DNA of 6,501 nt from an uncultured Paracoccaceae bacterium. GTDB lineage: Bacteria > Pseudomonadota > Alphaproteobacteria > Rhodobacterales > Rhodobacteraceae. Below the pieces are notes generated by a model. That model worked only from the letters and a program-made list of their open reading frames with translations, had not been told where the DNA came from and searched no databases. Of this stretch, positions 1 through 6,446 are shown one piece after another. The stretch spans positions 1-6,501 of the forward strand of contig CALCPC010000571.1 in the NCBI GenBank assembly GCA_937900975.1, written 5' to 3'. The translations under genes were made by a program, and so were the position numbers. Position 1 is the stretch's first letter, and every line of letters begins with the position of its first letter.

Positions 1-1387
<1,387 letters not shown>

Positions 1388-1388
1388 C

Positions 1389-1416
1389 GCCCTGTCGGAT
1401 CCCGGAACGACAGGGC
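1389..1416 (+). terminator. Hairpin just after pgm, probable transcription terminator
   Basis: A perfect 9-bp inverted repeat, GCCCTGTCG (1389-1397) and CGACAGGGC (1408-1416), with a 10-nt loop, starts one base after the pgm stop. The position and stem strength fit a transcription end or a 3'-end-stabilising structure. There is no T-tract after it, so efficient intrinsic termination is uncertain. Confidence 0.55.
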
Positions 1417-1433
1417 AGGCAACCCGCAGAGCG

Positions 1434-1470
1434 GCGAACGGCCGGTCAGGGCTCAGTTTGGCCGGTTCGC
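1434..1470. other. Bulged inverted repeat downstream of pgm
   Basis: GCGAAC-GGCC (1434-1443) pairs with GGCC-(G)-GTTCGC (1460-1470), giving ten base pairs with one bulged G at 1464 and a 16-nt loop. No T-run follows on either strand. It lies 18 nt after the post-pgm hairpin, so the pgm transcript would end in two successive stem-loops. Function is unknown. Confidence 0.45.
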
Positions 1471-1892
1471 AGGTCTTCGGATAAACCCTGCGCCAAAGTC
1501 GGCGGCGCGCCTTACTGGCCGTATTTTTGGCCTGCGACCGGCGCCCGAAAGCGGTGCCAGATCGCCTTCAGCGTTGGGCCGGGGTGATCTTGCTGTCCGT
1601 TGGGTGCGCTGCCCCAAGTTGGGCAAAGCCCTGCTTTTTGGGCGTGTTTTCAGACAGCGTTTCAGCCTGCACGCAAAACGCACATGGTGAGGCGCACACG
1701 ATCCCCGATCAGGGTGGTGGCGTCGATACCGACAGGCCCCTAGTCGTCTGATCGACCGAAGCGGGGCTTGAGATCGGGTCAGCGGGTCGGCGCTTCGATC
1801 TGGGGTAAGCGCGGCCGGTTGCGGCGCGCCTTCCGATGCGCGCCGCGCGCAAGGCGCAGGCCGCTGGGTTCCTGCTTTTTGCCGATCTTGTC

Positions 1893-1973
1893 ACAACGCT
1901 TGCCGCGGAGGCGCGGCGTACGGCGCTTGCCGCGGAGGCGTGGCTTACGGCGCATTCCGCGAAGGCGCGGCAT
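1893..1973. repeat. Three tandem 27-bp repeats, each with an internal hairpin
   Basis: Units are 1893-1919, 1920-1946 and 1947-1973. Each begins AC(A/G)(A/G)CGC and contains a GCCGCG-GAGG-CGCGGC-like stem: 1902-1917 perfect; 1929-1944 with one G-T pair; 1957-1970 as CCGCG-AAGG-CGCGG. Units 1 and 2 differ at about 5 of 27 positions, and unit 3 is more diverged. The changes keep the stem pairable. The period is a multiple of three (9 residues, e.g. RLPRRRG in one frame), but no credible gene surrounds it. There are no spacers, so it is not a CRISPR array. Confidence 0.7.
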
Positions 1974-2103
1974 CGAAACCGCGCTGGATCCGCGTATCCG
2001 GTCCGCCAGGCTGGCGATGAGCCTGCCGCCGTCGCGAAGCGCTGTTAACCGCGCTGCCCGAATGTCAGCTGCCGCTGTCGGTTGCGGGGGGGCGCCGGCG
2101 CGC

Positions 2104-2138
2104 GGCGGGGCGCAGGGTGGGTCAACACCCGCCCCGCC
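2104..2138 (+). promoter_or_regulatory. GC-rich hairpin that competes with the downstream terminator-like hairpin
   Basis: GGCGGGGCG (2104-2112) is the exact reverse complement of CGCCCCGCC (2130-2138). Inside it, GGTG (2116-2119) pairs with CACC (2126-2129) around a 6-nt loop. Its 3' arm uses bases 2130-2133, which are also needed by the 5' arm of the 2124-2178 stem, so the two cannot form together. This resembles an anti-terminator/terminator pair, but no coding region follows closely on this strand, and chance pairing in GC-rich sequence is possible. Confidence 0.35.
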
Positions 2139-2187
2139 GGGGCCTTGTGCGCGGCTCCAGCGACCGCCGGCGGGTGTTGTTTTGTTT
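2124..2187 (+). terminator. Candidate intrinsic terminator with long branched stem-loop and T-rich tail
   Basis: AACACCCGCC (2124-2133) is the exact reverse complement of GGCGGGTGTT (2169-2178), a 10-bp stem. An internal stem, GGGGCC (2139-2144) with GGCTCC (2153-2158, one G-T pair), folds the 35-nt loop further. The tail GTTTTGTTT (2179-2187) follows at once. Stem plus T-rich tail is the layout of a plus-strand intrinsic terminator. It would protect the divergent promoter region at 2618-2666 from upstream transcription, or end an unrecognised RNA from the gene-poor region. Confidence 0.45.
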
Positions 2188-2314
2188 CAGATGCTTAGCG
2201 TCGACTTCCGGCCAAATACACAACCGATCGCCGTCATGCGCCAACCCAGGGCTTTACCCCCGGGTCTGTGGGGGGGGCTGGTTTAGAATACGAAATCCAA
2301 CGCGGGCGTCCTAT

Positions 2315-2605
2315 CTATACGCGCAACAAAGTGAATTGTTGCACGGTCTTTTCCAGCGTCATCTCCACCACATCGGCCGAGAAGCTGAGGAAATGCGGCG
2401 TCCGTCCGAGATCCTCAAAAACCTTCTGGGTGGCGTAGATCTCATACAGCAGAAACCGCGCCGGATCCTCGGTGGATTGCGCGACGTCAAAGCGGCGGCA
2501 CCCCTCCTCCTCGGCCAGCGAGGCCAGCGCCTGGCTGCCGACCCGGGCCGCGAACGCCGAGATTGCTTCGGGTTTGACCCGCCACGCGACCATCACGACA
2601 TGCAT
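2315..2605 (-). CDS. Small ABM-domain protein, LsrG/YgiN-like putative monooxygenase or isomerase
   Basis: Encodes 96 residues, a single antibiotic-biosynthesis-monooxygenase (ABM, dimeric alpha-beta barrel) domain, the same length as E. coli LsrG. Seen: an N-terminal strand beginning MHVVMVAWRV, then EEGCRRFDVAQ, RFLLYEIYA and the conserved TPHF (His71), in the order typical of LsrG-like proteins. The family includes cofactor-free quinol oxygenases and isomerases of small phosphorylated metabolites, so the reaction here cannot be fixed; it is probably a soluble cytoplasmic dimer. Start choice: AAGGAGGG (minus strand, 2619-2612) lies 6 nt before the ATG at 2605. The ATGs at 2611 (no spacing) and 2647 (inside the promoter palindrome) are less likely. 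The gene is divergent from the dehydrogenase operon and shares its promoter/operator region. No terminator is obvious after its stop. An indirect role in the same pathway, such as rearranging or detoxifying an intermediate, is inference. Confidence 0.85.
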   Translation of the reverse strand: MHVVMVAWRVKPEAISAFAARVGSQALASLAEEEGCRRFDVAQSTEDPARFLLYEIYATQKVFEDLGRTPHFLSFSADVVEMTLEKTVQQFTLLRV

Positions 2606-2611
2606 CGCCAT

Positions 2612-2619
2612 CCCTCCTT
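2612..2619 (-). promoter_or_regulatory. Strong ribosome binding site deciding the ABM gene start
   Basis: Read on the minus strand this is AAGGAGGG, a near-perfect Shine-Dalgarno sequence, ending 6 nt before the ATG at 2605. It selects 2605 over the in-frame ATGs at 2611 and 2647. Confidence 0.75.
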
Positions 2620-2646
2620 GCCAGCTTCTGTTGGGTAATGTATACA
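2618..2646 (+). promoter_or_regulatory. Sigma-70-type promoter of the dehydrogenase operon
   Basis: TTGCCA (2618-2623; 5/6 match to TTGACA), a 17-nt spacer, then TATACA (2641-2646; 4/6 match to TATAAT). Transcription would begin near 2653, giving a leader of about 33 nt before the ATG at 2686. The -10 lies inside the palindrome 2637-2648, so a bound regulator would block RNA polymerase. This was read by eye; no start site has been mapped. Confidence 0.6.
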
Positions 2647-2648
2647 TT
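2637..2648. promoter_or_regulatory. Perfect 12-bp palindrome AATGTATACATT, likely GntR-family operator
   Basis: AATGTATACATT equals its own reverse complement, and its AT-rich core TGTATACA stands out in this GC-rich window. GntR-family operators are typically short palindromes of the form TNGT..ACNA, which this fits. It covers the -10 hexamers of both divergent promoters, and a GntR/FCD regulator is encoded in the operon it controls. I saw no second copy in the window. Autoregulation by that protein is inference. Confidence 0.6.
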
Positions 2649-2666
2649 GGCTGTCCCGCAAGTCAC
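2639..2666 (-). promoter_or_regulatory. Promoter of the divergent ABM gene, sharing the palindromic -10
   Basis: On the minus strand GTGACT (2666-2661; 4/6 to TTGACA), a 16-nt spacer and TATACA (2644-2639) form a plausible sigma-70-type promoter. Its -10 overlaps that of the plus-strand promoter because the palindrome contains TATACA in both directions. Transcription would start near 2632, about 27 nt before the ABM start. The -35 is weaker than on the plus strand. Confidence 0.45.
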
Positions 2667-2685
2667 CCCCAGATTTGGATCTGTT

Positions 2686-3780
2686 ATGAGCGTTCCCGTC
2701 AGCCCTGTCGAAATCTGTGTCTTCGCGGGCGATGGGATCGGGCCAGAGATCATGACGCCGACGCTTGAGGTGCTGGAGCTTGCGCGCGCCAACGCCGCCG
2801 GTCCGCCGCTGAATATCACAGAGCATCCCGCGGGCGCCGGCCATTATGCCGCCACCGGCGAGGCGCTGCCGGAAGCGTCTGTTGCCGCCGCGAAAGCCGC
2901 GGATGCGGTGCTTTTGTCCGCGATGGGCCTGCCCGGCATCCGCAAGCCCGACGGGACCGAGATCACGCCGCAGATCGAATTGCGGTTCCGTCTTGGCCTT
3001 TACGCCGGGGTGCGTCCGGTGAAGGTTTTTCCCGGGCAAAAAACCCTGCTTGCCGACCCGCGCGCCGAAAGCATCGATTTTGTCCTGATCCGGGAAAGCA
3101 CCGAGGGTCTTTTTGCCCATATGAACGAGGGCGTGGTCAGCGACCGCGACGCGACCGAGACGCTGCGCATCACGCGCGCCACCTCTGAGAAAGTGTTCGA
3201 TTTCGCGCTGCATCTCGCGCGCACACGGGCAAAGCAGCGCGGTCGCCCCGCCCGCGTCACATGTGTCGACAAGGCCAACGTGTTTCGCGCCTTTTGGTTT
3301 TTCCGCCAAATCTTTGAAGAGCGTGCCGCCGCTTTTCCAGACATCGCCACCGACGCGGCCTATGTCGACGCGATGGCCATGTGGATGGTGCAGCGCCCGT
3401 GGGAGTTCGATGTGATGGTTACCGAAAACATGTTCGGCGACATTCTCTCGGATCTTGGTGCGGCGCTGCTCGGCTCGCTTGGCCTTGCGCCCTCGGCCGA
3501 TATCGGCGACGCGGCGGCGGTGTTTCAGCCCTGCCACGGCTCTGCGCCCGATATTGCGGGGCAGGGTATCGCCAACCCTTTGGCGATGATCCTGTCGGCG
3601 GGCATGATGTGCGACTGGCTGGCAGAGCGGCGGCAGGATCCACGCCTTGGCCGCATGGCCAAGGCCATCGAAACCGCCGTCGCCTCCGTCCTGGCCGAGG
3701 GCCGGGTCCTGACCGCCGATCTGGGCGGCAGCGCCAGCACGGGCGCGGTTGCCGCCGCCGTTCGCGATCGCTTGGGCTGA
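2686..3780 (+). CDS. Isocitrate/isopropylmalate dehydrogenase family enzyme (malate/tartrate-type), substrate unknown
   Basis: A 364-residue member of the NAD(P)- and divalent-metal-dependent beta-decarboxylating hydroxyacid dehydrogenases, which oxidise malate-type substrates. Seen: GDGIGPE (15-21), the Arg set R100/R110/R136 expected to hold the substrate carboxylates, the Lys motif VDKANVF (K196), metal-ligand aspartates D228, D252 and D256 (GDILSD), and the cofactor loop HGSAPDIAGQGIANP (284-298). The length fits isopropylmalate, D-malate and tartrate dehydrogenases. The motif at 136-143 reads RESTEGLF: family members normally have Tyr at the last position, an active-site acid, while this one has Phe. 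That argues against plain leuB and for an unusual substrate or chemistry. The ATG at 2686 is chosen over the one at 2638, which lies in the palindrome upstream of the predicted transcription start. The Shine-Dalgarno is weak. It is the first gene of the operon, and its stop overlaps the next start by 1 nt (TGATG). Confidence 0.85.
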   Translation: MSVPVSPVEICVFAGDGIGPEIMTPTLEVLELARANAAGPPLNITEHPAGAGHYAATGEALPEASVAAAKAADAVLLSAMGLPGIRKPDGTEITPQIELRFRLGLYAGVRPVKVFPGQKTLLADPRAESIDFVLIRESTEGLFAHMNEGVVSDRDATETLRITRATSEKVFDFALHLARTRAKQRGRPARVTCVDKANVFRAFWFFRQIFEERAAAFPDIATDAAYVDAMAMWMVQRPWEFDVMVTENMFGDILSDLGAALLGSLGLAPSADIGDAAAVFQPCHGSAPDIAGQGIANPLAMILSAGMMCDWLAERRQDPRLGRMAKAIETAVASVLAEGRVLTADLGGSASTGAVAAAVRDRLG

Positions 3781-4859
3781 TGCCCTTGCGCGTGGCCAGC
3801 GTCGGCGCGGGGTACTTCGCGGCGTTCCAGCTCGCAGCCTGGCAGCGCATGGACGGTGTCACGCTGACGGGCATCGCCGAACCGGACGCCGCCCGGCGCG
3901 CGGACGCCGCCCAGCGCTATGGCTGTCCGGTCTGGGACCAGGCTGCGACGATGGTGGCCAAGATCCGGCCCGACATTCTGGACATCGCCACGCCACCGGC
4001 CAGCCATGCCGCGCTGATCCGCGCGGGCCTTGATGCCGGGGTTGGCGCCATCGTTTGTCAAAAGCCCTTCGCCCTCGACCTCGCCACTGCCCGGACCCTG
4101 ACGGCGGAGGCGGATGCGCAGGCGACGCCCCTGATTGTGCACGAGAATTTTCGCTTTCAACCCTGGTATCGGGAAGCCGCCGCGCTGATCGGCTCGGGCC
4201 GGCTTGGCGCGCTTTGCCAAGCGCGCTTTCACCTGCGCCCCGGTGATGGAAGCGGTGCGGATGCCTATCTCGACCGGCAGAAATATTTCCTCACGATGCC
4301 GAGGTTATTGATCAACGAGACGGGTATTCATTTCATCGACGTTTTCAGGTATCTTCTGGGAGAGCCGACGGCGATCTATGCCGACCTTCGGCGGATAAAC
4401 CCAGTGATCGTCGGGGAGGATGCGGGCCTTGTGATTTTTGATTTCGGCGCAGGCTGTCGGGCTGTCTTTGACGGCAACCGCACGCTGGACCACGCGGCGC
4501 GCAATCACCGGCGAACGCTGGGTGAGTTGGAGGTCGAGGGCAGCGCTGCCACGCTTCGCCTTGATGGCGACGGCGGTCTTCATCTGCGCCCCCGCGGTGC
4601 GGCGGCCTGGCAGGCGCATGGCTATGAATGGATGGACCGCGACTTTGGCGGCGATTGCGTTCAACGGTTTCAGGAGCATGTGCGCGACGGGCTCGCCGGG
4701 CGGCGCCCGCTGGAAACGCTGGCCGCCGCCTATCTCAGGAACCTTGAGATCGAGGCCGCGATTTATCGGTCGGCGGCTGAGGGCGCCAAGCTGCCGCTTG
4801 GCCCAGCCGGTGTCGAACGCGGTGTCCAAGGCTGTGGAACAGGTGGCGGCGATGGCTGA
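3780..4859 (+). CDS. Gfo/Idh/MocA-family NAD(P)-dependent oxidoreductase, probable sugar dehydrogenase
   Basis: A 359-residue protein. An N-terminal Rossmann domain (1-120) has the dinucleotide-binding VGAGYF (8-13), the strand-end motif DIATPPASH (68-76) and the catalytic-Lys motif CQKPF (K95). The C-terminal alpha/beta domain starts near HENFRFQPWYRE (121-132) and contains NETGIHFIDVFRYL (179-192), with H184 and D187 at the usual active-site positions. Members oxidise or reduce sugars, inositols and sugar acids. The usual EKP is QKP here. From memory, the QKP/HENFRFQPWYRE pattern resembles the group containing D-apiose dehydrogenase, but no other apiose or apionate gene is visible, so I give no symbol. 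The start ATG at 3780 overlaps the preceding TGA and has no clear Shine-Dalgarno, suggesting translational coupling. It overlaps the downstream regulator by 8 nt. Confidence 0.88.
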   Translation: MPLRVASVGAGYFAAFQLAAWQRMDGVTLTGIAEPDAARRADAAQRYGCPVWDQAATMVAKIRPDILDIATPPASHAALIRAGLDAGVGAIVCQKPFALDLATARTLTAEADAQATPLIVHENFRFQPWYREAAALIGSGRLGALCQARFHLRPGDGSGADAYLDRQKYFLTMPRLLINETGIHFIDVFRYLLGEPTAIYADLRRINPVIVGEDAGLVIFDFGAGCRAVFDGNRTLDHAARNHRRTLGELEVEGSAATLRLDGDGGLHLRPRGAAAWQAHGYEWMDRDFGGDCVQRFQEHVRDGLAGRRPLETLAAAYLRNLEIEAAIYRSAAEGAKLPLGPAGVERGVQGCGTGGGDG

Positions 4860-5511
4860 TACGCGGACGCAATGGGCGTTTTCCAAGCTGCGCCACATGA
4901 TCATGGAAAATGAGCTGCAGCACGGTCAGCCCTATTTGGAGCAGACGCTGGCCACCCGGCTTGGGATCAGCCGCACACCGCTGAGGGAGGCCGCGCTTCG
5001 GCTTCAAGAGGAGGGGTTCGTCGATATCCGCCCGCGGCTTGGCATTCATATCCGCCCGATTTCCTGCGCGGATATGAGCGAGATCTACGATATCCTGACA
5101 GAGCTGGAACCCTATGCCGCGCGCCGTCTGGCCGAGATGCCGGCGCCGGCGGCGGCGCTGGACGCGCTGACCGCCCATGTCGCGGCGATGGAGGCGGCGC
5201 TTAGTGCCGACGACCTGCGCGGCTGGGCCGAAGCCGACCGCGCCTTTCACCAGGCGCTGATCGAACATGCGGGCAACCGGCGGGCAGAGCGCATTGTTTC
5301 CACCCTTTTCGATCAGGTCCACCGGGCGCGGATCCTGACGCTGAACCGCCGCTCTGGGCTTGACCGGTCGAACGACGACCACCGCAGGCTGATCGCGTTG
5401 ATCCGGGCCGGCGACGGGGCCGGCGCAGCAGACGTGCACCGCACCCACCGCGAGACCGCGCGGCGCGAGATGCTGGTGCTTTTGTCCGAGATGGGTGTCG
5501 ACGGCGTATGA
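4852..5511 (+). CDS. GntR-family transcriptional regulator, FCD subfamily
   Basis: A 219-residue DNA-binding regulator. An N-terminal winged helix-turn-helix (about 8-70) has the hallmark ISRTPLREAALRLQEEGF (39-56). A helical FCD ligand domain (about 75-215) begins EIYDILTELEPYAARRLAE and carries D129, H133, H177 and H199, at positions matching the metal-binding Asp/His set of many FCD proteins. Such regulators usually sense organic or sugar acids. The ATG at 4852 follows an AGGTGG and gives a standard N-terminus; the frame stays open upstream only because it overlaps the oxidoreductase gene. It overlaps that gene by 8 nt and the next gene by 4 nt (ATGA), so it is co-expressed with the enzymes. 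The palindrome at 2637-2648 is the obvious candidate operator; repression of both divergent arms is inferred. Confidence 0.92.
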   Translation: MADTRTQWAFSKLRHMIMENELQHGQPYLEQTLATRLGISRTPLREAALRLQEEGFVDIRPRLGIHIRPISCADMSEIYDILTELEPYAARRLAEMPAPAAALDALTAHVAAMEAALSADDLRGWAEADRAFHQALIEHAGNRRAERIVSTLFDQVHRARILTLNRRSGLDRSNDDHRRLIALIRAGDGAGAADVHRTHRETARREMLVLLSEMGVDGV

Positions 5512-6323
5512 CTTGGGCGATCAAGGCGTTCAAATACGCCGAACGCAACAGCCGCACCCGCCAAGACAGCTTCATCCTGGACGGCGACCACGCCAGCCCG
5601 CATGCGATGGACTATTACGTTTGGCTTTTGGAGCGCCCGGACCGCCGCATTCTGGTCGATTGCGGATACGACAGCGCCGAGGGGCGTGCTCGCGACCGGC
5701 CGGTAGAGCAGGACCCGGTTGCGATGCTTGCCGATGCCGGGATCGCGGCCAGCAGCATCGACACGCTGATCCTGACCCATCTCCACTACGATCACGCGGG
5801 CTCGCTGGCTGCGTTTCCCCATGCAAAACTGATCGTGCAGGAGCGTGAGATGGCCTATGCCACCGGCCCCTGCATGTGCCACGATGCGCTGCGCGCGCCG
5901 TTCACGGGCGCGCATGTGTGCGACATGGTCCGCGCGCTTTTCGACGGGCGGGTCCGGGTCGTCGCGGGCGCGGCGGAGGTTGCACCGGGGGTGGAGGTGC
6001 ATCTGATCGGCGGCCATTCGACGGGTTTGCAGGTCGTTCGGGTTGCAACGAAGCGGGGGCCGGTCGTGCTCGCCTCCGACGCCACGCATTATTATGAGAA
6101 TTTTCTCAGCGGCAAACCCTTCCCCATTGTTGTAGACATGGCCGCGATGCTGGCGGGGTTCGCAACGCTCCGAACGCTCGCAGGGGAGGACGCGCGGATT
6201 GTCCCCGGCCATGACCCGCTGGTCCGCGCCGCCTATCCCACGCTCGGCAGTCCCAACATCCTCGCCCTCCACGCGTCCCTCAAGTCTGGCGTTTGGGACG
6301 CGCGCGGGCGGAAAGGCCAGTGA
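5508..6323 (+). CDS. Metallo-beta-lactamase-fold hydrolase, N-acyl-homoserine-lactonase-like family
   Basis: A 271-residue protein with the full MBL metal-site set: HLHYDHAG (H91, H93, D95, H96), GGHSTG (H170), the bridging aspartate in ASDATHYYEN (D191) and PGHDP (H235). The HxHxDH-AG motif and overall length match the AiiA/AttM-type lactonase family, which opens lactone rings. No signal peptide is seen, so it is cytoplasmic. In an operon with two dehydrogenases and a GntR regulator, hydrolysis of a sugar-derived lactone is at least as likely as quorum quenching, but the substrate is unproven. A CMCH cluster (122-125) lies in the insert after the first motif. The start ATG at 5508 overlaps the regulator stop (ATGA) without a clear ribosome binding site. 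It is the last operon gene, 46 nt before the tRNA. Confidence 0.88.
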   Translation: MTWAIKAFKYAERNSRTRQDSFILDGDHASPHAMDYYVWLLERPDRRILVDCGYDSAEGRARDRPVEQDPVAMLADAGIAASSIDTLILTHLHYDHAGSLAAFPHAKLIVQEREMAYATGPCMCHDALRAPFTGAHVCDMVRALFDGRVRVVAGAAEVAPGVEVHLIGGHSTGLQVVRVATKRGPVVLASDATHYYENFLSGKPFPIVVDMAAMLAGFATLRTLAGEDARIVPGHDPLVRAAYPTLGSPNILALHASLKSGVWDARGRKGQ

Positions 6324-6369
6324 CAGACGCCATCGGCTGGGCTATCGCAGGGGGGTGGCAGCGCCGCAC

Positions 6370-6446
6370 GGCCCCGTAGCTCAACTGGATAGAGCAGGCG
6401 ACTTCTAATCGCCAGGTTGAGGGTTCGAGTCCTTCCGGGGTCGCCA
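6370..6446 (+). tRNA. tRNA-Arg (anticodon TCT)
   Basis: A full 77-nt cloverleaf with encoded CCA. Acceptor stem 6370-6376 with 6436-6442 (7 bp, one G-T); TA at 6377-6378; D stem GCTC/GAGC (6379-6382, 6392-6395); anticodon stem GGCGA/TCGCC (6397-6401, 6409-6413) with loop CTTCTAA and anticodon TCT at 6404-6406; variable loop AGGTT; T stem GAGGG/CCTTC with loop TTCGAGT; discriminator G6443; CCA 6444-6446. It reads AGA/AGG arginine codons, which are rare in such GC-rich genomes. No promoter of its own was recognised in the 46 nt upstream. Confidence 0.97.

Larger units (their letters stand above)
1388..2314. other. Gene-poor intergenic region of about 930 bases with repeats and hairpins
   Basis: No convincing protein gene is seen on either strand. 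Open frames here encode Arg/Pro/Ala-rich low-complexity peptides with no recognisable domain, lack good ribosome binding sites and often need TTG starts. What is visible is structural: the post-pgm hairpin (1389-1416), a bulged 10-bp stem (1434-1470), a 3 x 27-bp tandem repeat (1893-1973), competing GC-rich hairpins ending in a T-rich run (2104-2187) and an imperfect 8-bp stem (2244-2265). It could be decayed coding DNA, a non-coding RNA locus or simply spacer. Confidence 0.6.

Noticed and set aside
1621..1639. Small hairpin GGGC-AAA-GCCC followed by TGCTTTTT, as a terminator
   Set aside because: The 4-bp stem with a 3-nt loop is too weak, and alternative GCCC/GGGC pairings around it are equally likely.
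1893..1973. Possible CRISPR array
   Set aside because: The units abut directly with no spacers, and no cas gene is present.
1768..2286. 172-residue plus-strand open frame containing a nine-residue repeat (RLPRRRG...)
   Set aside because: It begins at TTG, has no good ribosome binding site, is Arg/Pro-rich low complexity with no recognisable domain, and spans the hairpins. The peptide repeat is explained by the 27-bp DNA repeat.
2117..2638. 173-residue plus-strand open frame
   Set aside because: It is largely antisense to the ABM gene, which has a recognised domain and a strong ribosome binding site.
2638..2685. Upstream ATG at 2638 as the start of the dehydrogenase
   Set aside because: It lies inside the palindrome and upstream of the predicted transcription start, and would add 16 residues before the normal family N-terminus.
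2593..3537. 314-residue minus-strand open frame
   Set aside because: It is antisense to the IDH-family gene, whose catalytic motifs are clear. Long antisense frames are common in GC-rich coding DNA.
5313..6272. 319-residue minus-strand open frame
   Set aside because: It is antisense to the GntR and MBL genes, both of which carry full family motifs; its own translation has no recognisable domain.
6424..6446. tRNA 3' end as an integrative-element attachment site
   Set aside because: No integrase gene or duplicated tRNA end is visible, and the window ends 55 bases later.
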